Source: SIG440 sp045631525
Lineage (GTDB): Bacteria; Bacillota; Clostridia; Monoglobales; Monoglobaceae
Assembly: GCA_045631525.1 (NCBI GenBank)
Contig: JAZQUY010000028.1
Span: 9,878 to 73,877 of the forward strand
Direction: 5' to 3'
DNA: 64,000 bases
The position numbers and the translations under genes are program-made. This document shows, in pieces, positions 42,077-51,289 of the stretch (its first letter is position 1; each line of letters begins with the position of its first letter). Under the pieces are notes generated by a model that did not search any database, was not told where the DNA came from, and worked only from the letters and a program-made list of their open reading frames with translations.

Positions 42077-42177
42077 TGTAATCAAATGTTAACAGCTTTG
42101 TAACAAACTTTGGTAAAGTTGCGGGATAAATATTACGTTTTTTCTACATATTTCAAAAAAATAATTGTGATTTTCTA

Positions 42178-42206
42178 TTGAAAACTTACAAAAATCAATG
42201 TATAAT
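42178..42206 (+). promoter_or_regulatory. Sigma-A promoter for SLH amidase gene
   Basis: TTGAAA, a 17-base spacer and TATAAT (42201-42206), 37 bases before the start codon. Confidence 0.82.
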
Positions 42207-42242
42207 GTATATGGATAACTATCAGGTAAAAAGGAGTTTGTG

Positions 42243-43565
42243 ATGAAAAGGGCACTTGTTTTGATGTTGATATTTATAATTGCTTTTTCGGGGCTTACAT
42301 CAGGTGTCTTTGCTGCAGACTTCCCTGATGTTCCAAAAAGCCACCTTAATTTTGATGCTATTTCTTATCTTACGGAAATAGGTGTCATTGCTGGGTATGA
42401 GGATTTTACATTCAGACCAGAGAGAGAAATTACTCGGACAGAATTTTGTGCTCTTATGGCAAGGACCTTGGGGTATGACAAAGAAACATATGTTTTGGCG
42501 GATATTCCATTTTACGATGTGCCGGAGGAATATTGGGGCAGAGGGTATATTTCTTTCTGTTTTGAAAAAGGGCTAATCAATGGCATGGAGGAAGGGGTTT
42601 TTGCCCCGGCTGACAAGGTTACTGTCGCTCAGGCGGTGAAGATGACGGTGTGTGCCGTTGGAAAAGGTGAAGAGGCACTTGTTGTGAAGGGCGAAAAATG
42701 GTACTCTGGTTATATGTCGCTTGCAGACGAAAATGGTCTTTTGACAAAAATGTCACAAAAGGCAGACGAAAACGCCGCAAGGTCAAATGTGGCTCAGATT
42801 GTTTATAATATGCTGATGTCGGATGCTTTTAATGAGCAGGAAGATGAAGAAAGCTTAGAAAATCCTGAAGATTCTGAAAGAGAGGAGCTTTCCGATGAAG
42901 AGCTTTCAGAAATAGAGAGGGTTTTTGCCAAGAAGGATTTTTCTGATGTAAAGGTTATATTGGTGGACGCCGGACACAACTGGCGAGGCAAGGATATTGG
43001 CGCTGAAAATCTTGATTATGGAGTAAGGGAAGAGGAAATCACCTGGCAGATTGCGGACAAGCTCAGAGAAAATCTTGAGGATATGGGATACATTGTTGTG
43101 ATGACAAGAGAAAAAATGACCGACAGCATAGCAAACACCTCGGTTACCGACAGCCTTCAGGCAAGGGTTGATTTGGCGCATACCTCTTTTGCTGATTTGT
43201 TTATATCCATACATTGCAATATCGGCAACGGAATCGGTAAAGGGATTGAGAGCTATTGTTTTCAGCTTGGCGGATACTCTGCACGTCTTGCGGCTTTGGT
43301 TCAGGAAAAGGTTTCAGAAAGCACTGGCCTTTATAACAGAGGTGTAAAAACAGCAAATTTCTTTGTGAACAAAAATACACTTATGCCATCGGTCCTTATT
43401 GAAACCGGATTCATGGATAATGAGTATGATATTGAAATTCTTACGTCAAAGGACGGACAGGCAAGAATAGCAGATGCTATTGCAAAAGCTGTTCTTGAAT
43501 ATGACGTGATGGAGCCCATTGAAAATGCGGCAATAGAGGAAGAAAATTATGATGAAGAAGCCTGA
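42243..43565 (+). CDS. Secreted N-acetylmuramoyl-L-alanine amidase with SLH domains
   Basis: The protein is exported and bound to the wall, where it cleaves peptide stems from glycan. The 440 residues comprise a signal peptide (about 1-24, ending VFAAD) and three SLH modules at about 25-80, 85-145 and 150-190. The second contains GLINGMEEGVFAP and the third is degenerate. An acidic Glu-rich linker follows, then an Amidase_3 domain from about 235 with zinc motifs DAGHNW, the following Glu, SIHCN and the catalytic Glu in LIETGFMDN. The start at 42243 is 6 bases after AAGGAG; a GTG three bases earlier is less well spaced. The end overlaps the next gene by 17 bases. Confidence 0.92.
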   Translation: MKRALVLMLIFIIAFSGLTSGVFAADFPDVPKSHLNFDAISYLTEIGVIAGYEDFTFRPEREITRTEFCALMARTLGYDKETYVLADIPFYDVPEEYWGRGYISFCFEKGLINGMEEGVFAPADKVTVAQAVKMTVCAVGKGEEALVVKGEKWYSGYMSLADENGLLTKMSQKADENAARSNVAQIVYNMLMSDAFNEQEDEESLENPEDSEREELSDEELSEIERVFAKKDFSDVKVILVDAGHNWRGKDIGAENLDYGVREEEITWQIADKLRENLEDMGYIVVMTREKMTDSIANTSVTDSLQARVDLAHTSFADLFISIHCNIGNGIGKGIESYCFQLGGYSARLAALVQEKVSESTGLYNRGVKTANFFVNKNTLMPSVLIETGFMDNEYDIEILTSKDGQARIADAIAKAVLEYDVMEPIENAAIEEENYDEEA

Positions 43566-44781
43566 ACTCCTTGCTCCGGCGGGAAGTCTTAATAAACTTA
43601 AAATTGCAATCACCTATGGTGCAGACGCAGTATATGTTGGCGGGGAGGAGTTTTCCCTGCGCGTTGCAGCTGAGAATTTTTCTCCTGAGGAGCTTTGTGA
43701 GGGTGTGAAATTCGCCCATGAGCAAGGGAAAAAGGTGTACCTTACGGCAAACATCATTCCTCACAATGCGGATATCATCGAGTATGAGGAATTCTTAAAA
43801 AAATATATGACAGCCGGATTTGATGCAGTCATCCTTTCAGATTTGGGAATGTTTCAGTTGACCCGTGAAATTGCACCTGAACTTGAAATTCATGTCAGCA
43901 CTCAGGCAAACAATGTGAACTTCAAGAGTGCCGAAAGCTGGTACAAAATGGGGGCGAAACGTGTTATACTGGCCCGTGAGATGTCTTTTGATGAGATTGC
44001 TGAAATTCGCGAAAAGACCCCTGAGGGACTTGAACTTGAGGCATTTGTCCACGGCGCTATGTGTATTTCCTATTCGGGAAGATGTTTGCTTAGCAACTAT
44101 ATGACAAACCGAGACAGCAACCTTGGAGCGTGTTCCCATCCGTGTAGGTGGAAATATCACCTGGTGGAAGAAACAAGACCGGGAGAATATATGCCGGTGT
44201 TTGAAAACGAAAGAGGAACTTTCATATACAATTCAAAGGATTTGTGTATGATTGAGCATATAGATAAGCTTATTGAGTCAGGACTTGACAGTTTTAAAAT
44301 TGAGGGCAGGGTGAAGACTGAATATTATCTTGCGACAGTTGTTAAAGCATACCGCGATGCTATTGATAAATATTTTGAAGACCCTGAGGGATTTAAATTT
44401 GACCCAAAGTGGCTGGAGGAAATTAAAAAGGTCAGCCACAGGGACTATACCACGGGATTCTTTTTCGGAAAACCTGATGGAAATGAGCAGAATTATGAAA
44501 CCAGCTCGTATATAAGAAACTATGAGCTTTTGGGTATAGTGGACGGCTATGACAAGGAAACAAAGCTTTTGTCGGTTGTCCAAAAAAACAGATTTTTCAA
44601 GGGCTCGGAGGTTGAGTTTTTGAGACCCGATGGAGACTTTGTGAAACATAAAATCGAATATATGGAGGATGAAAACGGTGAAGAGCTTGAGATTGCAAAC
44701 AAGCCCCAATCTATTGCCAAAATCCGTATAGACACCCCTCTTGCTCCAAACACGATGATGCGTGGTGTAAGAGAAAACTAA
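43549..44781 (+). CDS. Peptidase U32 family protein (TrhP/YrrO-type, tRNA hydroxylation)
   Basis: Members of this U32 group are needed for 5-hydroxyuridine at tRNA position 34 (TrhP and the Bacillus YrrN/YrrO pair), despite the peptidase name. The 410-residue protein has the N-terminal barrel start PELLAPAGSLNKLKIA and the family signature EAFVHGAMCISYSGRC near residue 163. Cys residues in LGACSHPCRWKY could hold an Fe-S cluster. The ATG lies inside the end of the amidase gene, which suggests translational coupling of two functionally unrelated genes. The assignment to the tRNA branch rather than a collagenase-like one is by overall similarity. Confidence 0.82.
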   Translation: MMKKPELLAPAGSLNKLKIAITYGADAVYVGGEEFSLRVAAENFSPEELCEGVKFAHEQGKKVYLTANIIPHNADIIEYEEFLKKYMTAGFDAVILSDLGMFQLTREIAPELEIHVSTQANNVNFKSAESWYKMGAKRVILAREMSFDEIAEIREKTPEGLELEAFVHGAMCISYSGRCLLSNYMTNRDSNLGACSHPCRWKYHLVEETRPGEYMPVFENERGTFIYNSKDLCMIEHIDKLIESGLDSFKIEGRVKTEYYLATVVKAYRDAIDKYFEDPEGFKFDPKWLEEIKKVSHRDYTTGFFFGKPDGNEQNYETSSYIRNYELLGIVDGYDKETKLLSVVQKNRFFKGSEVEFLRPDGDFVKHKIEYMEDENGEELEIANKPQSIAKIRIDTPLAPNTMMRGVREN

Positions 44782-44832
44782 ATTTTGCAAAATGATTAAA
44801 TTATATATTCCACTAAAATGGAGGTAAGGAAA

Positions 44833-47709
44833 ATGAAATTTTCAAAAAGACTTTTGTGCACACTGCTTGCAGTTCTGGTTACACTTACAAGCATTGCAGT
44901 TGTGCCGGCAACAGCTGCATTTACAGATTTGGAAGAGACTCACAATGCGTACGATGCAGTTAACGTACTTAGCAAGCTTGGTGTTATCAATGGTTATGAT
45001 GACGGAAGCTTCAAACCTAACAATAACGTAACTCGTGCTGAGTTTACAGCCATGCTTCTCAGAACACGTGGCCTTGGCAGTGTTGGTTCAACAAGCCTTG
45101 AAAACCCGCCTTTCCCGGATGTTACAACCCCTGATGTTTCTTGGGCTATCGCAAACATCAGAACTGCTCGTGAAATGGGAATTATCAACGGTTATGATGA
45201 CGGCACATTCAAACCAAACAACAACGTTTTGTATGAAGAAGCTGTTAAAATGATTGTTTGTGCTCTTGGCTATGGCGAGATGGGCACAGAGGGTGCATTC
45301 TGGTATTCAAAATACTTGATGACAGCCACATCACTTGGCTTCACTGAAGGTGCAGGCGGTGCGGTATCGGTTCCTGCAACCCGTGCTACAATCGCAAATA
45401 TGCTTTACAACTGTCTTGAGGTGGAACTCGCTGAGGATAACAAAATTACAGAAAAAACTATTCTTGAGCATGACCTTAAGCTTACAAAGAATGTAGGATA
45501 TATTTCATCAAATTCAAAAATCAGCCTTTCTCAGCCAGATGCAAATCTTCGTGATGATGAGGTTGAAATTTCTGTTAACGGCGTTGCATCTACCTACAAG
45601 GTGGATGATGCATCAAAGTATAGTGATATGCTTGGAGCACAGATTGAGTTCTATTTCAAGAATGATTTAAACAGCGGTCTTAAACATCTTATTCTTGCAA
45701 CCGTGAAGAACAGTACAACAATTAAGGTTGATGCAGATTTAATCCAAAGCTGGTCAGCGAATGGAATAAGATATTTCAAAGATGAAGACGCTCAAAGAGA
45801 AACTGGTGCTAACATTGCAGCTGACAGCGTTGTTGTATACAATGGAAAGCTTTATGGAGCTAATGCTACTGCAAGTAGCTTTGCGATATATTATGCTAAT
45901 GAAAGCTTGCCTTTGGTTGGCGATATGGAATTGGTTGACCGCAATGGCGACAATATTTTTGATGTAATTTTTGTAAACGACTATGAACCATATTTCGTGT
46001 CATCTGTTACCTCATCTGACTATAAAGTAACAGACAATGCGCTCAGAAACGGTCTTTCAGGTGGCAACCAGAAAATATTGAACTATAAGGCAAATGATAT
46101 AGAGTTTGTTACCAAGGATGGTGCTGCTACAACATTTTCTGCAATCAAAAAAGGCAGTGTGATTTTTGTAGCACAGGATAAGCATTCATCGGGAGATGCA
46201 AAGGTAATCGTTTGCAATGACACAGTAACTGGCAAAATCACATCATCAAGTTCATCAAAGGGTATTACAGTAAACGGACAGAACTATAAGTTCTCAAGTC
46301 TTGCACCTTGGGAAAGTCCGCTGCCTGGTGCTTCACCTTCTTTGACAACTGCCCCACAGATGGGTGATACCGCGAAATTCTATCTTGATTTGAACGGCAA
46401 TGTTATCTGGTATGACAAGACAGAAACAGCATCAAATCAGCAGTATGGATATATTACAGGTGCAAAGTATGACAGCGGTGATTTTGATGAAAGTGCACAG
46501 GTTATGATTGCAACAAAATCAAATGTAAAAGGCAGTGTATATACGATAACCACCAAGTCGAAACTTAATGGTAGTGTTCCGGCAACACTCAATGATTTTG
46601 TAACAGAGCTTGACGAGCTCAGCGACCGCAGCGGTAGTGCTGACAGCGATTTCAATCAGCTTGTAAAATTTACAACATCTAAGGGTACAGAAATTGATGA
46701 GATTATTACAGCAACCGCGTCCACAGATACACCTGAAAAGATAGCTGATAATACGCTTAATCTTTATAGCCCGATAACAGCTACTACTGACTGCAAATAT
46801 TCATCAAGCAGATTTGAGGCAGTATCAGGCAGCAAAAAAATAAATGTAAGCAATGCATTTATTCTTGACTTAAGAACTCCTGGCAAATACAGCCTTTTGA
46901 CAACAAGCAAGCTTAAGAACTCTTCGTCAGGTTATAAAGTTGAGTGCTTTGATGTGGATTCTACAAACTTTGCAAAGGTTGTTCTTGTATATGATGTCCC
47001 CGTAGCTGCAAATATAGGTGCAGTTGATGAAAATTCACCTGTATTTGTTATAGATGAAATTGTGCAGAATAAGGATGGCGATTATACAAGATATCTGCTT
47101 AGCGGTTGGTTGGGAACCAAGAAACATGGTTATGAAGAAGGGGATGAAGAACCCTTGAAACTCTCAGTGGAGGATTCTTCAACTGTTGCACTTGCTCCAA
47201 CACTTACTAAAGGCGATGTTGTAAGATTCGGCACAGACAGCGAAGGTTATTATACCATCAAGCATGAAGCAGGAAAACAGCATATCATATTCAGTATGGC
47301 AAGCGGATATCGCAGTACGCTCAGTAATCCTTGCCAGACAATTCATGTAAATACAACATATCCTGAATATGAGGTTATCTGGGGTACGCTTTATGAAAGA
47401 AGCAATACGGCTTTGATGGTTTCAAAGGAAATGCTTACTGGTGTTGAAGCTGAAAACGCTCTTAATCTCAGAGAAGATGCAATTATGCCGTCTGCTTTCA
47501 GTGGTGCTAATATTCTTGTTTACAAAATTGAAAATGGCGAACTGAAAATCAATAAGGAAGCGACACCTTCTGTAAGCGATGATGTAACTGACTGGGGATG
47601 CATTGAAGGTCTTAACAAGTTCACAGACAACAATGGTGATGCTCCAGCTGAAATCTTCCTTTATATGAGCAATAACAAAGTTAAAACAATGATTATTGTT
47701 GAAAGATAG
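44833..47709 (+). CDS. Large SLH-domain surface-layer type protein (958 aa)
   Basis: The signal peptide (about 1-28) is followed by SLH modules at about 29-85 (GVINGYDDGSFKPNNNVTRAE), 90-150 (GIINGYDDGTFKPNNNV) and a degenerate third at about 155-195. SLH modules anchor to pyruvylated secondary wall polymer. The remaining 760 residues are rich in Ser, Thr, Asp and Asn with no catalytic motif I recognise, consistent with beta-rich surface-layer architecture. The ATG at 44833 follows GGAGGTAAGG; the ATG at 44818 precedes that site and is rejected. The neighbouring amidase carries related SLH modules. It is an S-layer candidate, with function inferred from domains only. Confidence 0.85.
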   Translation: MKFSKRLLCTLLAVLVTLTSIAVVPATAAFTDLEETHNAYDAVNVLSKLGVINGYDDGSFKPNNNVTRAEFTAMLLRTRGLGSVGSTSLENPPFPDVTTPDVSWAIANIRTAREMGIINGYDDGTFKPNNNVLYEEAVKMIVCALGYGEMGTEGAFWYSKYLMTATSLGFTEGAGGAVSVPATRATIANMLYNCLEVELAEDNKITEKTILEHDLKLTKNVGYISSNSKISLSQPDANLRDDEVEISVNGVASTYKVDDASKYSDMLGAQIEFYFKNDLNSGLKHLILATVKNSTTIKVDADLIQSWSANGIRYFKDEDAQRETGANIAADSVVVYNGKLYGANATASSFAIYYANESLPLVGDMELVDRNGDNIFDVIFVNDYEPYFVSSVTSSDYKVTDNALRNGLSGGNQKILNYKANDIEFVTKDGAATTFSAIKKGSVIFVAQDKHSSGDAKVIVCNDTVTGKITSSSSSKGITVNGQNYKFSSLAPWESPLPGASPSLTTAPQMGDTAKFYLDLNGNVIWYDKTETASNQQYGYITGAKYDSGDFDESAQVMIATKSNVKGSVYTITTKSKLNGSVPATLNDFVTELDELSDRSGSADSDFNQLVKFTTSKGTEIDEIITATASTDTPEKIADNTLNLYSPITATTDCKYSSSRFEAVSGSKKINVSNAFILDLRTPGKYSLLTTSKLKNSSSGYKVECFDVDSTNFAKVVLVYDVPVAANIGAVDENSPVFVIDEIVQNKDGDYTRYLLSGWLGTKKHGYEEGDEEPLKLSVEDSSTVALAPTLTKGDVVRFGTDSEGYYTIKHEAGKQHIIFSMASGYRSTLSNPCQTIHVNTTYPEYEVIWGTLYERSNTALMVSKEMLTGVEAENALNLREDAIMPSAFSGANILVYKIENGELKINKEATPSVSDDVTDWGCIEGLNKFTDNNGDAPAEIFLYMSNNKVKTMIIVER

Positions 47710-47723
47710 TATCACACAATCAA

Positions 47724-47757
47724 AAAGACACAGAGCAAAAGCTCTGTGTCTTTTTTT
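47724..47757 (+). terminator. Terminator after SLH surface protein gene
   Basis: AAAGACACAGAGC and GCTCTGTGTCTTT form the stem around AAAA, followed by more T. The strength suits a highly expressed gene. Confidence 0.93.
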
Positions 47758-47759
47758 GT

Positions 47760-47796
47760 GTAAAATAAAAGCCCACTTTAAAGATGGTGGGCTTTG
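47760..47796 (-). terminator. Terminator of the arg operon
   Basis: On the minus strand AAAGCCCAC and GTGGGCTTT form a stem followed by T-rich sequence, just after argF. Confidence 0.85.
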
Positions 47797-47820
47797 GTAT
47801 TTATTATAATGAGTTTTAAC

Positions 47821-48726
47821 TTAGTCTTTCATAAGTTTTACAAGGACTGCCTTTTGCGCGTGGAGGCGGTTTTCTGCTTCGTCAAAGATTTCAGCGGCGT
47901 GTGCTTCCAGTACCTCTGCGGTGATTTCTTCGCCCCTATGTGCCGGCAAGCAGTGGAGAACCATAGCATCACTCTTTGCAACTGCCATAAGGTCAGCGTT
48001 TATCTGATAGCTTGCAAAGACCTTTTGGCGTTCCTTTGCCTCAGCCTCCTGACCCATTGACGCCCATACGTCAGTGACAAGGATGTCTGCGTCCTTTGCG
48101 GCGTCAGCACAGGATTCTGTACAAGTGAACTTTCCGTTTTCATTTGCCCATTTCATAAGGTCTGCATCTGGCTCATAACCTTTTGGACAGGCAATAGCAA
48201 ATTCCATACCCATTTTTATAGCACCAACCATCAGCGAGTTTGACATATTGTTTCCATCACCGATAAAGCACATTTTGAGACCATTAAAGCTTCTCTTATA
48301 TTCTCTTATGGTCATAAGGTCAGCAAGCACCTGACAGGGGTGACAATAGTCGGTAAGGCCATTTATAATGGGGATAGAGCCGTATTTTGCCAAATCTTCA
48401 ACTTCTTTTTGCTCGAAGGTTCTTATCATAATTCCGTCAAGGTATCTTGAAAGAACTCTCGCGGTGTCTTCAACCGGCTCGCCTCTGCCTATTTGCAGGT
48501 CATTTGAGCTTAAGAAGAGAGGGTAGCCTCCAAGGTCAGCCATACCCACCTCAAATGATACACGGGTACGGGTTGAAGACTTTTCAAAAATCATTCCTAA
48601 GGTTTTTCCCTCTAAATAGCGGTGGGGAATTCCGTTTTTCTTGTCGTATTTCAGTTGGTCTGCAAGGTCAAGAATTTCAGTGATTTCCTGAGCAGAGAGG
48701 TCTGAAAGTTTGAGTAAGTGTTTCAT
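47821..48726 (-). CDS. argF: Ornithine carbamoyltransferase
   Basis: OTC joins carbamoyl phosphate and ornithine to make citrulline. The 301-residue protein has the carbamoyl phosphate motif SSTRTRVSFE near residue 46, HPCQVLADL near residue 126, and the ornithine-side HCLPAHRGEE near residue 263. The ATG at 48726 directly follows AAAGGAGAA, so the longer reading from 48753 is rejected. It is the last gene of the arg operon, 13 bases after argD. Confidence 0.96.
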   Translation of the reverse strand: MKHLLKLSDLSAQEITEILDLADQLKYDKKNGIPHRYLEGKTLGMIFEKSSTRTRVSFEVGMADLGGYPLFLSSNDLQIGRGEPVEDTARVLSRYLDGIMIRTFEQKEVEDLAKYGSIPIINGLTDYCHPCQVLADLMTIREYKRSFNGLKMCFIGDGNNMSNSLMVGAIKMGMEFAIACPKGYEPDADLMKWANENGKFTCTESCADAAKDADILVTDVWASMGQEAEAKERQKVFASYQINADLMAVAKSDAMVLHCLPAHRGEEITAEVLEAHAAEIFDEAENRLHAQKAVLVKLMKD

Positions 48727-48739
48727 TTCATTTTCTCCT

Positions 48740-49900
48740 TTAGATTGTTTCAATAACTGTTTTTAATATTTTGATGCCTTTGTCAAGTTCTTCTTTTGTG
48801 ATATTAAGTGGCGGAAGGAGTCTGACTTTTTCCTTTGCGGTGAGGACCAGAAGTCCGTTTTCAAGACATTTTTTAAGAATTTCTTTGGCGTCGGTACGGG
48901 TTTTGAGACCTATCATATAACCCATGCCGCAGATTTCTTCTATGCCGTCAATTTTGGAAAGCTCGCCCCATAAATATTCGCAGTTCTTGGTGACCTCAGC
49001 AAGAAAGTCATCATCCAGCCGTGAAAGTACGTTTACGGCTGCAGCGGCAGAAATGGGGTTTCCGCCGAAAGTGGAGCCATGGCTGCCTGCAGGCATAATG
49101 TCCTTAAGTTTTTCGGAAAAGACTGTAGCACCGATGGGAAGCCCTCCAGCGAGGCCTTTGGCAGTTGTAAAGATGTCGGGGGAAATGCCAAAATGCTGGT
49201 GTGCATAGAGCTTTCCTGTACGTCCGTTTCCTGTCTGAACCTCGTCAATGATTAATAGCATATCGTTTTTTTCAGCTATTTCTTTTGCTGCCAATACAAA
49301 CTCTTTTGTTAGGGGAAGAACACCGCCCTCGCCCTGTATAATCTCAAACATAATTGCACAGCAATTTTCGCTTACAGTTTTTTCAAGTTCTTCGATATCG
49401 TTGGCTGTCACATACACAAAACCCTCAGTAAAGGGAGTAAAATGTGTATGAAAGCTGTCTTGGCCGGTGGCGGAAAGGGTTGTTACCGTTCTGCCGTGGA
49501 AACTGTTCCTCAGCGTTATAATAATGTTTTTGTCGGGATTTTTGTCCGTTCCATACTTGCGGGCTGCCTTTATGGCGCACTCGTTTGCTTCGGCACCGGA
49601 ATTTGAAAAGAACACTTTGCTCATACTTGTTCTTTCACAAAGCATTTTTGCCAGAGTCGAACATGGCTCGGTGTAGTAATAGTTTGAAGTGTGCTGGATT
49701 TTTTTTAGCTGTTTTGTTACAGCATCTATCCACTCATCATCGCAAGCACCAAAAGTGTTTACTGCTATACCGCTGCCGAAATCAATATACTCTTTGCCAC
49801 TTGATGCTATAAGTGTGCTGCCTTTTCCTGAAATTATTTCAAGGTCAAGGCGACCATAGGTGGGAAGCACATATTTTTTATCTGTTTCTTTTATTGTCAT
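48740..49900 (-). CDS. argD: Acetylornithine aminotransferase
   Basis: This PLP enzyme converts N-acetylglutamate semialdehyde to N-acetylornithine. The 386-residue protein has FSNSGAEANE near residue 95, the DEVQTGNGRTGK motif near residue 216 and the PLP lysine in TTAKGLAGGLPIG near residue 246. It lies between argR and argF in the operon. Class III aminotransferases overlap in specificity, and the operon context makes ArgD the clear choice. Confidence 0.95.
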   Translation of the reverse strand: MTIKETDKKYVLPTYGRLDLEIISGKGSTLIASSGKEYIDFGSGIAVNTFGACDDEWIDAVTKQLKKIQHTSNYYYTEPCSTLAKMLCERTSMSKVFFSNSGAEANECAIKAARKYGTDKNPDKNIIITLRNSFHGRTVTTLSATGQDSFHTHFTPFTEGFVYVTANDIEELEKTVSENCCAIMFEIIQGEGGVLPLTKEFVLAAKEIAEKNDMLLIIDEVQTGNGRTGKLYAHQHFGISPDIFTTAKGLAGGLPIGATVFSEKLKDIMPAGSHGSTFGGNPISAAAAVNVLSRLDDDFLAEVTKNCEYLWGELSKIDGIEEICGMGYMIGLKTRTDAKEILKKCLENGLLVLTAKEKVRLLPPLNITKEELDKGIKILKTVIETI

Positions 49901-49923
49901 AATATTTTCTCCTGATTGTTTTC

Positions 49924-50403
49924 TCAGTTTACTGCTTTTGTCAGGTCCTCAGAGAATCTGATCGCGTCGGCTTCGTTGCTGAGGGCAATAAATACTGTGT
50001 CGTCTCCTGCAATAACCCCTACTACATTGCTAAATTCAAGGGTTTCGATTGCCATGGCACAGCCCTGGGCAGAACCTGGGATGGTTTTTACCACAACCAA
50101 GTTTCCTGCTGTTTGTACGGTGATTACTGCGTGGGTGAGGACTGCTGTGTATCTTGCTTTTATGGCAGAATCCGATTCTCTGCCGGGCAGAGCGTAACGG
50201 TATTTTTCGTTCTTGTCAGCAATCTTGATAAGTCGAAGCTCACGAATGTCACGGGATACCGTCGCCTGAGTAACCTTAAAACTTTCCTTAATAAGACAGT
50301 CTGTGAGTTGTTCCTGAGTTTCGATTGATTTGTCGGAAATCAGGCGGATTATTGCATTATGACGGGCTCTTTTTGAGTCCCGTGAAATATCTTTTTCCTG
50401 CAT
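49924..50403 (-). CDS. argR: Arginine repressor
   Basis: ArgR is a hexameric arginine-sensing repressor. The 159-residue protein has an N-terminal winged helix (TQATVSRDIRELRLIKI, about 47-63) and a C-terminal oligomerisation and arginine-binding domain ending with the AGDDTVFIAL motif near residue 130. It lies inside the operon it is expected to control, between argB and argD, so it should feed back on its own level. AAAGGAG is 10 bases before the ATG. Confidence 0.95.
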   Translation of the reverse strand: MQEKDISRDSKRARHNAIIRLISDKSIETQEQLTDCLIKESFKVTQATVSRDIRELRLIKIADKNEKYRYALPGRESDSAIKARYTAVLTHAVITVQTAGNLVVVKTIPGSAQGCAMAIETLEFSNVVGVIAGDDTVFIALSNEADAIRFSEDLTKAVN

Positions 50404-50418
50404 AAACGAAAAACTCCT

Positions 50419-51273
50419 TTACACAAACATAGTACCGATACCTTCATCGGTCAAAATTTCAATGAGGATCGAATGAGGAACTCTGCCGTCAAGGATGAAT
50501 ACCTTGTTTACACCCTGACGGATTGCATCGATGCAGCATTCAATCTTTGGAATCATTCCGCCGGAAATTATGCCTTCGCTGATAAGTGCAGGTGCCTCGC
50601 TGACCTTTACCACGGGGATAAGGGTAGAGTCGTCGTCTTTGTCACGGAGGAGGCCGCGGATGTCGGTCATTGAAATCAGTGATTCGGCATTCAGTACCCC
50701 TGCAATTTTTGATGCTGCAGTGTCGGCATTGATGTTGTATACATTTCCATGATTGTCACAGCCTACCGTTGAAATAACGGGGATATAACCCTTTTCGATA
50801 ACGTCCAGGATAGGTTTGGGGTTTATTGCTGTGATTTCGCCCACATAACCGTGAACATCGTCAAGCTGCTTTGCTTCTATCATATGCCCGTCAATTCCGC
50901 AAAGACCCATTGCCTTTCCGCCCATAGAGTGAATGAGGTTTACCAGGTTTTTGTTGATTTTCCCTGCCAAAACCATCTGGACAATGTCAATGGAATCCTT
51001 GTCGGTAACACGCAGCCCGTCAATAAATTCGGTTTTTGTTCCCGTTTTTTCAAGCATTTCTGAAATTTCAGGGCCACCGCCGTGGACAAGAACGACTTTT
51101 ATTCCTACCAAAGAAAGGAGGAGAATGTCACCCATAACGGCATTTTTCAGTTCGTCATTAAGCATTGCGTTTCCGCCGTACTTGATGACCACGATTTTGT
51201 TGTAGTATTTTTGTATGTATGGCAGTGCCTCAATAAGAATTTTGGCACGGTCAAGAGTTGAAATCTCGTTCAT
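50419..51273 (-). CDS. argB: Acetylglutamate kinase
   Basis: NAGK phosphorylates N-acetylglutamate, usually the arginine-inhibited step in cyclic pathways. The 284-residue protein has the nucleotide loop VIKYGGNAM near residue 29, the VHGGGPEIS motif near residue 62 and the C-terminal KVFILDGRVPHSIL. The N-terminal helix of about 20 residues before the core is of the kind linked to arginine-sensitive hexameric forms. It is flanked by argJ and argR. Confidence 0.96.
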   Translation of the reverse strand: MNEISTLDRAKILIEALPYIQKYYNKIVVIKYGGNAMLNDELKNAVMGDILLLSLVGIKVVLVHGGGPEISEMLEKTGTKTEFIDGLRVTDKDSIDIVQMVLAGKINKNLVNLIHSMGGKAMGLCGIDGHMIEAKQLDDVHGYVGEITAINPKPILDVIEKGYIPVISTVGCDNHGNVYNINADTAASKIAGVLNAESLISMTDIRGLLRDKDDDSTLIPVVKVSEAPALISEGIISGGMIPKIECCIDAIRQGVNKVFILDGRVPHSILIEILTDEGIGTMFV

Positions 51274-51289
51274 TTTTTATCTCCTTTAA

